From: Saccharum officinarum
Lineage: Eukaryota > Streptophyta > Magnoliopsida > Poales > Poaceae
DNA: 64,000 nucleotides
Reading direction: 5' to 3'
Assembly: GCA_020631735.1 (NCBI GenBank)
Contig: CM036209.1
Span: 5,307,451-5,371,450 of the forward strand
The notes below the pieces were generated by a model. The model did not search any database, was not told the DNA's origin, and saw nothing but the letters and a program-made list of their open reading frames with translations. Both the position numbers and the translations under genes were made by a program. Position 1 is the stretch's first letter; each line of letters begins with the position of its first letter. Below are positions 1-9,521 of this stretch, in pieces.

Positions 1-77
1 CCCGTCCAGCATCTAAACCTTTTCTGCGAATGGGAAGGAAATACGTCAATAAGTGAATAAAAAGCTAGCTTAAGGCC

Positions 78-2465
78 TTACTCTGAAGAAATAGAAATAG
101 GAGCACCTAAAAACATTGGCAGCCTTAGTACGCCGCTTGTCTTTTGATTCTGAGTCCGCCGTCTGAAGAACCTTGTCTGCAAATAGGAAGCAAGCACACA
201 GGTAAAATAATTCCTACAAACATGCCCAATGCCAATGTCTGAAATAAGAGTAGGACCACTTGAACCTGCTGCTTCTGGTTTTGGTTTTTGTTCTCCCTTG
301 TCCTTTGCTGGACCCTCGACCACCTTGCCTTCTGGTTCTGGGTCGTCATCAGGCATCTGGAGTTTGTCCGCTAAGGTCCTACCCCCAATCAGTGAGATGA
401 GGAGCCAGACGTAGGAGAGGAACTCCCCGCCTTCTCCCAAGCTCTTGGCGTGCAGGTCACCCCTGCACATGGTGGCGGAGTAGCAGAGCATGCCCACCCA
501 CACGCGGTGCATGAGCCCCCACCGGGTCTTATCCTCCTTGATGCCCAGCAGAAGCTCGTCTGCGAGCTTGCAAGCGTCGTCGATGACGGTGTACGCCTCT
601 TCGACTTTGAGCTTGGCTGCTTCTTTCTTGATCTTGCCTAGGATTGCGTCATCCAACGGCTGCTTCTCTCCGAGCTTGGGCCTCAACCCCTCGGTGGCTT
701 CTCTGACGACGCCCTCCATTTTTGCCATGGCTTCGGGGAAGAGATGCTGCCTGCTGCCGGCCATCAGCATCTCGGGCCGAGAGTCGAGGAGGTACGCCAT
801 GTAATTGGATATTGCCTCCGTGCATATTGCCTCCATGCACATTTCACGAGCCACCTGATCTTCATCAGGTGGGGGCCCCGGCCTGAAGCGGAAGAACTTG
901 GGAGGCTTGACGCGGAAGCAGAGGTCGGTAGCGATGTGCCAGATGATGACGCTCGCGTCGAACGGCTTGTCACGCAGGCTGTCCCGGATGTTGTTGGTGC
1001 TGGTGGCGCGAACAGCTTTCAGCTCCTCGTCGTCCCTGAGAATCCAGTTGCGCTTGCTCAAGCTTCTGTAACTGGAAAAGTCGAGATCGAAAATCTTGTC
1101 TCTGTCTTTGTCTTCCAGATTGTTTGTGATGATGTCCAGGACACGGACGTACAGGCGATCTTTGTCGGTGACGAAATGACCCCCCTTGTAACACCTGAGC
1201 AGCAGCATGGACACCGTCGGCCACCTGATCGTCCAGAGAACCGAGTCCATGAGGTTATGCCCAGGCAGGTTCTCGCACGACGACGACGCTCCACCGGACG
1301 ACGGCAGCAGCCAGTGCACCATCTCACTGACGAACATCCCGAAGACATCCAGCGCCGCGGTGAAGCACAGCAGAGCGTACGTCGTGTTGACGTCGGCTCT
1401 GCTGTACCTGCTGTAGCCATGCTTCTTGTGGCTCGCCGCGAAGAGCAGCACGACGGCGGCCACGTACAGGGACGGCACCAGCAGCGCGTGGCAGGCCAGG
1501 TACGCCGGCGTGAACATCGCGGCTTCCCTCGTGTAGATGAGCCCGAACGCTTGGCGCAGCCAGGGCTTCATGATCTTGTCAACTTCCCGGGGCTCCAGGG
1601 CTTGATGCTGTTCACGTCGCCAGGGTTTGAGAGGCTCGAGGATCTTCTGATCTGGATTCTTCTTCCGTGTCTCCTGTGTAGCTCTAGCGGCGTGCAGCGA
1701 CAGGCCTGAGAGCAGCATCTGCACCTTGTCTCCCTGCGACAGCATCGGTGCCGTGCCACGGGGCTTCAGCTCTTTCCAGCATTTGTACCGGTCGCCCAGC
1801 TCGGTGAAGCACCACTCCCACCACCCGATGCTAGGGTGCTTCGTCTTCGTCTTCGTCTTCGTCTTCGCCGCCGTCGTCCTCGCTCCTTTCGCCAGCGACG
1901 ACTTGGCCACCAGCCGGCGGACGCTGGCTCTCCTGAGAACCCACGGCTTCCCGCAGGAGCTGACGACCGCGGCCACGAGCAGCAGGGCCTCCGACGCCAG
2001 CAGCTTGGAGCCGTCGCTGTTGTCGCTGATGTAGCGCAACGAATTGAAGAAAGCGTACACGGTGACCGTGACCAGGACCGCGGCGTGCCGGACCCAGAGC
2101 GCCGTGTCTTCCATGTTGTTGGCGGCGAGCTCCTCCCGCCCGCCCAGGTGGACGAGGAGGAGAGGTGCCCACAGGGCCTCCAGCGTCAGGGCCCTCCCTT
2201 GTTGGGCCCAGCTGTAGTAGTCGTCCAAGCCGTTGATCCACCTGCCGGCGGCCTGGCGATACAGGAGGGTGACGAGCGCGTAGATCGCCAGGACGTCGGC
2301 GCAGATGCACACCAGCCAGATGCATGCTCTGATCCAGCGCTGGACGGTGTAGTTGCGCAGGGGAACGACCAGCACCAGGAACCACTGGAAGCCGAGGCTG
2401 CCGAGGACGAGGATGCGCAGCTGCCACTCGTCCCACCATTGCACAGCACTCCAGATGTCACTCAT
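78..2465 (-). CDS. DUF4220/DUF594 plant membrane protein
   Basis: A single-exon frame of 795 codons runs from an ATG at 2465 to a TAA at 78-80. The N-terminal third is hydrophobic, with several predicted membrane spans in roughly residues 15-180, and carries the PLRNYTVQRWIRACIW-type stretch typical of the DUF4220 family. A second hydrophobic block lies near residues 320-430. The C-terminal part (about 640-705) contains HRVWVGMLCYSA and GGEFLSYVWLL, typical of DUF594. The family is large, plant-specific, often clustered in grasses, and has no settled biochemical role, so I assign none. The last 60 or so residues after the DUF594 block are Lys/Glu/Pro-rich and then Arg-rich and look unconserved. 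Length suits the family. I chose the start because it directly precedes the family's N-terminal block. The promoter and first codons are duplicated downstream at 4455-4955. Confidence 0.88.
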   Translation of the reverse strand: MSDIWSAVQWWDEWQLRILVLGSLGFQWFLVLVVPLRNYTVQRWIRACIWLVCICADVLAIYALVTLLYRQAAGRWINGLDDYYSWAQQGRALTLEALWAPLLLVHLGGREELAANNMEDTALWVRHAAVLVTVTVYAFFNSLRYISDNSDGSKLLASEALLLVAAVVSSCGKPWVLRRASVRRLVAKSSLAKGARTTAAKTKTKTKTKHPSIGWWEWCFTELGDRYKCWKELKPRGTAPMLSQGDKVQMLLSGLSLHAARATQETRKKNPDQKILEPLKPWRREQHQALEPREVDKIMKPWLRQAFGLIYTREAAMFTPAYLACHALLVPSLYVAAVVLLFAASHKKHGYSRYSRADVNTTYALLCFTAALDVFGMFVSEMVHWLLPSSGGASSSCENLPGHNLMDSVLWTIRWPTVSMLLLRCYKGGHFVTDKDRLYVRVLDIITNNLEDKDRDKIFDLDFSSYRSLSKRNWILRDDEELKAVRATSTNNIRDSLRDKPFDASVIIWHIATDLCFRVKPPKFFRFRPGPPPDEDQVAREMCMEAICTEAISNYMAYLLDSRPEMLMAGSRQHLFPEAMAKMEGVVREATEGLRPKLGEKQPLDDAILGKIKKEAAKLKVEEAYTVIDDACKLADELLLGIKEDKTRWGLMHRVWVGMLCYSATMCRGDLHAKSLGEGGEFLSYVWLLISLIGGRTLADKLQMPDDDPEPEGKVVEGPAKDKGEQKPKPEAAGSSGPTLISDIGIGHVCRNYFTCVLASYLQTRFFRRRTQNQKTSGVLRLPMFLGAPISISSE
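1841..1867. repeat. Hexanucleotide microsatellite inside the DUF4220 coding frame
   Basis: About four and a half copies of a TCGTCT-type hexamer encode alternating Lys-Thr (KTKTKTKTK) near residues 200-208 on the minus strand. Because the unit is 6 bp, length changes would keep the frame. Confidence 0.85.
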
Positions 2466-2962
2466 CTCTCCCAGACGAAATAGCTCTTGATGTGTCTATG
2501 GGTCTATGTCTATATTTGCATCACTACGAATAAGATTAAGACCACACAACTCTCTTTTCTTTCAGTTTTTTTGTGTGTGTCACTAACGTACCACTCAAAC
2601 GAAGTTAGACCTCCCGATTACTAGCTAGTGTTTATATTGCATACATGTCCCCTTACACGCCTTCTAATGAACAGTGTTACGAACATTTAAGTATCCCTAC
2701 TTTACTTTTATTATCAGTAATAACACATACTTTGTCAAAAACAAAAGAAAAAAGGAAAAGCGAAAAGGGAAAAGCCGTCGCACTCTAGTAGTTGCAGCTT
2801 TTGTTTCTATACCTTGCTTCCCCCTTTAATGTCCGTGGCAATATTCCAAAGTGCCTCACGCATTAGAGACGATATATGCACATAATTTTGTTTCCCTCCT
2901 TTCGTGATGGTCACAGTATTGATCGTCCAACTGCGACCCAGAAGTGCAATCAAATCTTATCT
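2444..2962. repeat. Upstream region of the DUF4220 gene, copy 1 of a dispersed duplication
   Basis: This stretch holds the gene's first codons, 5' leader and promoter (read on the minus strand). It aligns nearly base for base with 4455-4955, with small indels. It lacks other coding content. A poly-pyrimidine tract near 2560 and AT-rich DNA near 2640-2760 are shared by both copies. Confidence 0.85.
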
Positions 2963-3216
2963 TCCTATATTGGGAGTTTATCTCCTCCTCCTTTCCGGCG
3001 ACGGCGAAGGGTAGGATGGATTTGGTTTCTCCATGATGACTCTGATAAAGATGAGGGCGACAACTACAGCGTTAGCAATTTTCTCGGCATGATGATATGG
3101 AGACTTAAGTTTCCGAACAACGACATAAGGCAGCTAGCTGCCGCCATGGAATTATTTGGTCTCTTCTTCGTTTTTTTTTGTGGTTAGATCTGACCACGAT
3201 GAAGGACTAGTGAGAA

Positions 3217-3353
3217 ATAACAAGGCTTGTATCCAGTAGCTAGGGGTTGTGACTAGCTCAAGTTTGATGGCTACTCGCCATCGAACTTGAAACTTTGTTT
3301 GTTCCGGGTTTTTCTCTTAATGAAATACGGGTGAATGGTCTGATCGCAAAAAA
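3217..3353 (+). mobile_element. 5'-truncated LINE tail with target-site duplication
   Basis: A short 3' UTR-like segment ends in CTTAATGAAAT... and a poly(A) run. It is bracketed by a 15-bp direct repeat, aaggactagtgagaa, at 3202-3216 and 3354-3368. A-tail plus long variable TSD is the signature of target-primed reverse transcription. No coding sequence remains. Confidence 0.75.
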
Positions 3354-3378
3354 AAGGACTAGTGAGAATAAGTCTGCT

Positions 3379-3475
3379 TCCCTTCGGCGCTCGATAGAAG
3401 TGCGTTGTCTGTATGTTTAAACTCTTCTACTTAATACAATGATACGCAAATCTTTTGCATACTCGAGAAAAAAAA
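3379..3475 (+). mobile_element. Second 5'-truncated LINE tail, adjacent to the first
   Basis: A roughly 97-bp segment with the grass LINE 3'-end pattern (CTTAATACAATGATACGC then CTCGAG and poly(A)) is flanked by near-identical 12-bp repeats, aataagtctgct at 3367-3378 and aataagtttgct at 3476-3487. Its left repeat begins inside the right repeat of the previous insertion. Confidence 0.7.
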
Positions 3476-3487
3476 AATAAGTTTGCT

Positions 3488-3891
3488 CCTCAAGCCAATT
3501 ACTGGTATTGAAGTGGGAAGATTCAGATCAGTTTTCCTTATTCGCATGCAGAAGGAAGAAGGAAGACACAAGAATTGTCAACTCTGCCTACACGAATGTT
3601 GTTCGTCGTTTGTTGGGTATCTGTTCTCAGGTATTTTGCCGAGTGTTTACCTCTGCGGTCATTCATATGAATCGTTATAAAGGTTTGGGATTAAGATTTG
3701 GAGCTATACAAAGCAGGTGGGTACAATGTAAATGAAGAATAGTTTCTGGGTATACGTATTGTATTCTAGAGTGCTTATAACATGATGATATACTCAGCTA
3801 TAATTTAATATAATTTATCTCTTGTCTCAAAAAATATTATCTTACTATTATACTTTATAGAGACATAAACCGAGAACCTCCACATTAATTC
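3488..3891. other. Intergenic DNA, no gene recognised
   Basis: Short open frames at 3483-3735 show no recognisable domain. The last 35 bases (about 3858-3892) resemble 7309-7345, which lies past the Harbinger-type element. Confidence 0.5.
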
Positions 3892-3903
3892 TCACCTAAT
3901 AAT

Positions 3904-4034
3904 GTGGTTAGAGCACCTGAGTAGCATCCAGCAGACCTGGGTTCGACTCCCGGTGGGAGCAAATTTAACAGGTCTGGAATAAAAAATTATAAAAAATAGG
4001 TTGGGGTTTCCCCTACTGACTTCAGTAAAAATTG
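3904..4034 (+). mobile_element. tRNA-derived SINE with 12-bp target-site duplication
   Basis: The 5' part contains an A-box-like GTGGTTAGAGC and a B-box GGTTCGACTCC, spaced as in a tRNA-derived RNA polymerase III promoter. An AT-rich body and a 3' tail ATAGGTTGGGGTTTCCCC follow. The direct repeat tcacctaataat flanks it at 3892-3903 and 4035-4046. It is not a tRNA gene: the acceptor half is missing and the TSDs show retroposition. The tail resembles the end of the LINE at 45055-45111. Confidence 0.8.
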
Positions 4035-4046
4035 TCACCTAATAAT

Positions 4047-4454
4047 TAAAAAAGATAAATACAAAAACAATCTTAATAGAAATATCGAACAGCGCCCAGA
4101 CGCCCGGCTTCAGGGTGCATCCAGACACACCTCGGGTCCATCCGTGTGTCCCCCCGCCCCACATGAAAACCATGCCCGCCCCCGCATGGAACAGTATGAC
4201 TCGTTTCGATCCTGACCAAAACAACGGAGCAACTAGCACCTCGGGTCCGTCTGACTCGGGTGTCACACGCCAGTTGCGGCGGCTCGTCCCATGCTCCCGC
4301 GTGGCCCGACCTCCCGCCTCGCCGCCATCCCGCCGCCATCCCCCTGCCGCGCCCCACTATGTGCATCGCATCCTCACTGCACTCCCGTCAGAAGTATTAC
4401 TTGTTTGTAACATCAGAATAAGTCTACTTCAACATGAAACAAAGCGACTGCAAC
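4047..4454. other. Intergenic DNA with a GC-rich middle
   Basis: GC-rich, proline-codon-like sequence at about 4090-4390 is open on both strands but shows no domain I recognise. Confidence 0.4.
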
Positions 4455-4955
4455 AACACTCCAGATGTCACTCATCTCTCCTAGACGAAATAGCTCTTGA
4501 TGTGTCATTGTCTATGTCTATATTTGCATCACTGCGAATAAGACCACACAAGTCTCTTTTTTTTCAGTTTTTGTGTGTGTCACTACGTACCACTGAAACG
4601 AAGTTAGACCTAGCTAGAGTTTATATTGCATATACATGTTCCCTTACACGCCTTCTAATGAACAGTGTTACAAACATTTAAGTATCCCTCCTTTACTTCT
4701 ATTATCAGTAATAATACATACTTTGTCAAAAACAAAAGAAAAAAGGAAAAGAGAAAAGCCGTCGCACTCTAGAAGTTGCAGCTTTGTTTCTATACCTTGC
4801 TTCCCCCTTTAATGTCCGTGGCAATATTCCAAAGTGCCTCGCGTATTAGAGACGATATATGTACATGATTTTGTTTCCCTCCTTCCGTGACGGTCACAAT
4901 ACTGATTGTCCAACCGCGACCCAGAAGTGCAATCAAATCTTATTTCATTGTTACA
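4455..4955. repeat. Copy 2 of the DUF4220 promoter and start region
   Basis: It matches 2444-2962 in the same orientation. It includes the start codon and the next few codons of the DUF4220 gene (4462-4475, minus strand), then the reading frame is lost. It therefore looks like a 5' stub of a duplicated gene. The similarity stops where the CACTA element begins. Confidence 0.82.
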
Positions 4956-6180
4956 CACTACTACAAAAAGTATTTGCAGAGACATCTCTATTTTTTTTTT
5001 GGATGCCTCAATCTAAAACCGCCTCTAACAGTGGTACCTAAAACCATCCGTTTCTTGAAATGTATTTGTAGGGGCGGCTGGTATTTCCAGCCGTCTCTGC
5101 AAATGACCCTATTTGTAGGGACGGCTCTAGATCTAGTCGCCCCTGTAAATCAATTTCTAGAGGCGGTTGGATCTAGAAGTGTCTCTAAAAATGGATGCTA
5201 AAGAGTAAAATCATGTTTTGAAATTCATATTTTTCAAACGACCTTAGATGGAAAAATAACCATAACAAAATTTATAGATCTCGAAAAGTTATACAACTTT
5301 GTAGTCGATAACATTTTCATTTGAAATCATCTATCTAAAGAAAATTACGCTTTAATTTCTTGCATTTAAAATTTAAATTTTTTAAACGACCTCGAATGAA
5401 GAAACGGCCAAAACAAAAGTTGTAGGTCTCAAAAAATTATACAAATTTATAGTTGACAATTTTTCATTTGAAATCATCTAAGAAAATTATGTTTGATTTT
5501 CTCACATTTGAATTTCGAATTTTTTAAACGACCTCGGATGGAGAAACGACCAAAACAAAAGTTGTCGATCTCGAAAAATTATACAACGACTTTGTAGTTG
5601 ACAACATTTTCATTTCAAATCATCTATCTAGGAAAAATTATGTTTGAATTTGTCACATTTGAAATTGAAAATTTTCAAAAGACATCAGATGGAGAAATAA
5701 TCAAAACCAAAGTTGTAGATCTCGAAAAGTTGTAAAACTTTGTAGTTGAATTTTTTTATTTGAATTTGTTTATAGTTCCAAATACTCATTTTAAAATGGG
5801 ATAAAGACAAAATACAGAGGATGAATATCTCAAATAGACACAAGTGTCTTATGGTTGGAGTGGTTAGGGAAGGAACATGAGAGGCTCGGGTTCGAACCCC
5901 CGCACAACGCATGTTTGTTGTGTAATTGGTGATTGAAAGACAGCGTGCAGCTACCTAGATTAAAATTTGCTTTTTGCTACTTTTGTGGCCCAAATTTATA
6001 ATTTCTGGAAAAATGATTTGTAGGGGTGGTTTGTTTTTAATCATCCCTAAAAATACCTAAAAGCCTCTACAAATCAATTTCTAAGGGCGGCTAAAAATCA
6101 TTGATTGGGTAGGGGTGGCTAGCCCAACCGCCCCTACAGAAGGTCTTAGGACACCCCTAAAGAGACCCTACATAGTAGTG
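4956..6180. mobile_element. Non-autonomous CACTA (En/Spm-type) element
   Basis: It starts CACTACTACAAAAA and ends ...CATAGTAGTG, an inverted CACTACTA(C/T) terminus. Subterminal regions carry many copies of a GGGGCGGCT/AGCCGCCCC-type motif in both orientations, as expected for transposase binding in this superfamily. No transposase frame is visible. A clear 3-bp TSD is not evident (aca left, att right). A tRNA-like B-box (GGTTCGAACCC) occurs near 5889-5899. Confidence 0.75.
5220..5770. repeat. About four diverged tandem units of ~145 bp within the CACTA element
   Basis: A motif of the form TTTAAACGACCTCGGATGG recurs near 5229, 5376, 5520 and 5670. Each is followed by a conserved AAAACAAAAGTTGTAGATC block, a TTATACAACTTTGTAGTTGA block and CATTTTCATTTGAAATCATC. 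Confidence 0.75.
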
Positions 6181-6186
6181 ATTTTA

Positions 6187-7306
6187 GGATGTGTTCGGTT
6201 CCAAGGATAAGGTTGGATGGGGTGGGATGGTTCCAGTTTTTAGGGTGTTTGGTTGGGGTCAGGAGGGACAGAGTCATCTAACTAGGGGAATATTCTCCAT
6301 ATATGCAGGGCGTCCCCGTCCCTAGAAAACAGGAAGACGAGGTCGTCCTTGATCATAGGCATGAAACTTCCATTTCACTCTCTTCGTCCTCGCACGTGGT
6401 GAGGCAAGTGTCGCAACGTGGCCAGGCCGGCAACACGGCTAGGTGGGCGGCGCGACCAGACGGGGCCAGCGAAACGGCCAGGCCAGTGGGTGGCCCCATC
6501 GGGATAGGCACGCTGTAGAGGAAGAACAATAGAGAGGCATACAGTTGGTGTCCACAAAACGGTGCCAAATGTTTGCATCCATGTCATCCCCTCTTATCCT
6601 TGCAACCAAATATAAAACAAGGACATCCTCGTCCCCTCAATCAAGTAGAGACATAGGTTCAGTGGCGGAGGGAGGGAGGGGCTGAGGGGGGCCTGGCACC
6701 CCCAACATGCTGGTGCCTCCGTAATGCTCTCTCATTATTTAGTGAGTTAATCAATCAATTAGCAAGGTAATGATACTAATTATAGTGCTTTAATTGCTTG
6801 TTATTTTTCTATAATAAATCTAGGATTAGCCTTTCTATTGTCTTTTTTATTTCTTTTGTTCTCCCTACATGGTACAATTCTATAGCTAGTTAACAAATAT
6901 AATCAGTGTTTTGCTTGTTTATTCTCATATTGATCTCCAACGGCATCTATATTATTTAGGACTAGTCTTTATGTTGTCTTTGTCATCTACTTTGTTTCTA
7001 TTATTACCATGATATTATTTTCTTGAGAATTAGATTGATCGAGCGAAAGTTAGAGACCCCGTGCTAATTAAGTTTTGTTCTATTTTTCTTTGTAATATTC
7101 ACTAATTTTTTCTTTTATGTATATCGTAAAATAAACTTTTATTTGAATATTATCTATGTTATTATCGTATATGCATTTTATCACATATGATTGTTGTCGG
7201 CTGACCCCCTCTATGCTCAAATCCTGGCTCCGCCCCTGCATAGGTTCATCCCATCCTAGAAAAAGTAGAATTCCCACCCCTTCTTGTCTCTGAACCAAAT
7301 GCTACC
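6187..7306. mobile_element. PIF/Harbinger (Tourist-like) element carrying a nested hAT
   Basis: Imperfect terminal inverted repeats (GGATGTGTTCGGTTCCAAG left; the complement of the right end reads GGTAGCATTTGGTTCAGAG) are flanked by TTA at 6184-6186 and 7307-7309, the superfamily's 3-bp TSD. No transposase is seen. The element is interrupted by a hAT-type insertion at 6660-7238. Confidence 0.65.
6660..7238. mobile_element. Non-autonomous hAT element
   Basis: Termini are CAGTGGCGGAG... and ...CTCCGCCCCTG, an inverted pair. They are flanked by a perfect 8-bp duplication, cataggtt, at 6652-6659 and 7239-7246. The interior is AT-rich and noncoding. Confidence 0.85.
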
Positions 7307-7409
7307 TTAGAGACATAGACCAAGAACCTCCACGTTTAAAAGATAAATACTATAATAACTATCACAATTTATAATTAGAAATATATAGACTAGTTATTAG
7401 TCAAATGTA

Positions 7410-7564
7410 CTCTCTCTATTCCAAATTGTACGACAGTTTAAGTTTTCTATATGCATAACTTTTGATATATGCACTGAGATATACACTATATTTAGATACA
7501 CAGTAAAAACAAAGTTTCGACAAGAAACAAGACGCCTTACAGTTTAGTTTAAAAATAGAGGGAT
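7410..7564. mobile_element. Stowaway-like MITE
   Basis: A 155-bp AT-rich element with inverted ends CTCTCTCTATTCC / AAATAGAGGGAT, flanked by TA on both sides. Confidence 0.65.
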
Positions 7565-7907
7565 TACTAAACAAGAACGCATCGTCCGTCCAGCTGTCCT
7601 CGAGACCCTGACCTTTTGACTCCTCGTTCGGCAGTTCATGCTTCTCTCGGACAGTCAGACTCTAGGCCAGCAAACCCGCGCGCGACGGCCGCCGTGGTAC
7701 CATCATCCCTCTGATCTTCCACCCCGCGCTCGCCTAAGGCCTGAGCGGCCGCCAGAGATCAAGACTGAGACCCGTCGAGCCGGTCCGTCCCGCCAGGCCG
7801 CCACTGCCGGCTGCCACCGGCCTTGCGCCGCCCAACACCCCACCTGCATCTGGCCGCCTTGGGCTTGGGCCTGGACACAGGCCGCAGCTGGTCGGGTGGA
7901 ACCGTAA
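7565..7907. other. Intergenic GC-rich DNA
   Basis: GC-rich sequence at about 7660-7890 is open in several frames on both strands, without a recognisable domain. I call no gene. Confidence 0.4.
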
Positions 7908-8246
7908 GAGCATCTCCAGCAATGCTACCTAAAACACACCCCCTACTTCTCTATTTAGGGTGCTACCTATTTTCATACTACCTATATTTCGTGGTTTGCT
8001 CCAGCAGCACTACCTAAAATAGGCTACCTAAACTCATCCCAGCACAGAATGACATGTGGGTCCCATCACAGAAAAAAGTAGGGAGAGTGGAGTAGGGGGC
8101 CAACAGAAGTAGGGGGTTTGGGGGAGAAAGTAGGGGGGCAACAGAAGTAGGGGGTGTAGTAGGGGGCCTGCTGGAGTTGATTTTTTAGACTCCACTACCT
8201 AAATCTGGAGTAGGGGGTCAAGTAGGGGGTCCTGCTGGAGATGCTC
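7908..8246. mobile_element. MITE with GAGCATCTCCAGCA terminal inverted repeats
   Basis: It begins GAGCATCTCCAGCA and ends TGCTGGAGATGCTC, a perfect 14-bp inverted pair, with TAA on each side (7905-7907 and 8247-8249). The interior is rich in GTAGGGGG / CTACCTAAA motifs in both orientations. The 3-bp TSD fits a Tourist/Harbinger-type element. Confidence 0.85.
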
Positions 8247-8345
8247 TAAAGGCAGGCAGCAGAAGTGCCGAAGAGGACAACCTGCTCAATGGAAAAGGAC
8301 CTGCTGAGGATCGGTAATCCCCTATTGGCCTATTTTCAAATCTAA

Positions 8346-8573
8346 GGGGTGTTTAGTTCTCACCTAAAAACTTTATACCTCATCCCATCGAATGTTTGAA
8401 GATATGTATAGAGTATTAAATATAGATAAAAAATAATTAATTGTACAGTTTGCATGTATTTTGCGAGACGAATTTTTTTAAGTCTAATTAATCCATGATT
8501 GGACACTAATTGCTACAGTTACACATGTGCTACAGTACCTGAAAGCTTTACGCACCCTGAACTAAACACGCCC
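8346..8573. mobile_element. Tourist-like MITE, GGGTGTTTAGTTC family
   Basis: Ends GGGGTGTTTAGTTC and GAACTAAACACGCCC are inverted, with TAA at 8343-8345 and 8574-8576. Two related MITEs lie at 55259-55505 and 55644-55886. Confidence 0.82.
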
Positions 8574-9521
8574 TAAGTTCTAATTTAATGATGAAATCTT
8601 TACGATCTAGAAATTCCTTTTTTTTTGAAAGCGTGATTAGCACGTGTTTCATTAAGGGAAGTTAGACACACAGCCTGGAGAGGCACGACGGAGAGTTGCC
8701 GTTGGCTGCCAACCGGTGGAACACAAACATAAATCACCGGCTTTCACGGTGGTGCTAAGTTGGCGTACTAAGTTAACAACTAATCGTGCGACTAAGCAGG
8801 AGAACCGGTGCCCTTTAGGTGGCTACCGCGAACAGCGACGCCAAACTCTGAGCAGCGATCCAGGAGTCGGCCTCTTCACGGATTAGAGCAAGGACCTGAG
8901 CCGGCGTCTTGGCATTGTTGTCGAATGTTAGCCTATTGCGCTCCTTCTAGACGCCCCAAGAGACAAGCAGCAGAAGGGAGTCAAAGCCACGGCTGAAGAT
9001 CCCCGGAATTCCTGTCCGTGTCCGTGTCTGTTGCGTTGGAACGGAACCTAGTCCGTAGTAAATAGAGGTGGAGCAAAGGCAAGGTAGTTGATAAAGAAAG
9101 GTGAGTACATGCGAGGCACGAGCCCTTAAAGAAGCTTTGAGCGAAGGTGTAGTCCGTAAGGAGGAAGTTTCTAAGGGACTCCATCTAAAGGGGAGTGTTC
9201 AATTCGAACACAAACTGTCAACACCGTGAAGTTTCTCGAATGGATCTTATTCCGATAGTAGGGGCTTTCCGAAGAGTGAACTCGTTGCGGGTAATTCGTG
9301 TGTCGTGGGAGATATTGTTTCCGAGGTTGGGGTAAATCGGCCAGGGTGGAATCATCGTTCGGTCCTAGGTGCTGCAACCCAGCTCTCGCCAACAGTCGTA
9401 GCCAAACCTCACGTGTGAATACGAAGTCAGCAAGTGGTCGTGGTCGCACAGAAAGCCGGCAGCATCTTGCTGTAGACCATGGTGCTTCCGGCGCTCAGTT
9501 GTCCACAGGCGACCGTGTAGT

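Noticed and set aside
744..2483. Long plus-strand open frames opposite the DUF4220 gene
   Set aside because: They are Arg/Pro-rich shadows of a GC-rich minus-strand gene, with no domain.
3904..3960. A tRNA gene (GTGGTTAGAGC ... GGTTCGACTCC)
   Set aside because: The acceptor stem cannot form, the 5' half is incomplete, and 12-bp target-site duplications bracket the whole unit. It is a SINE head.
5845..5912. A second tRNA-like gene inside the CACTA element
   Set aside because: Only A-box-like and B-box-like words are present, with no foldable cloverleaf.
9000..9300. A separate gene within the minus-strand LINE
   Set aside because: No domain is visible; it is more likely an inserted or degenerate segment of the LINE.
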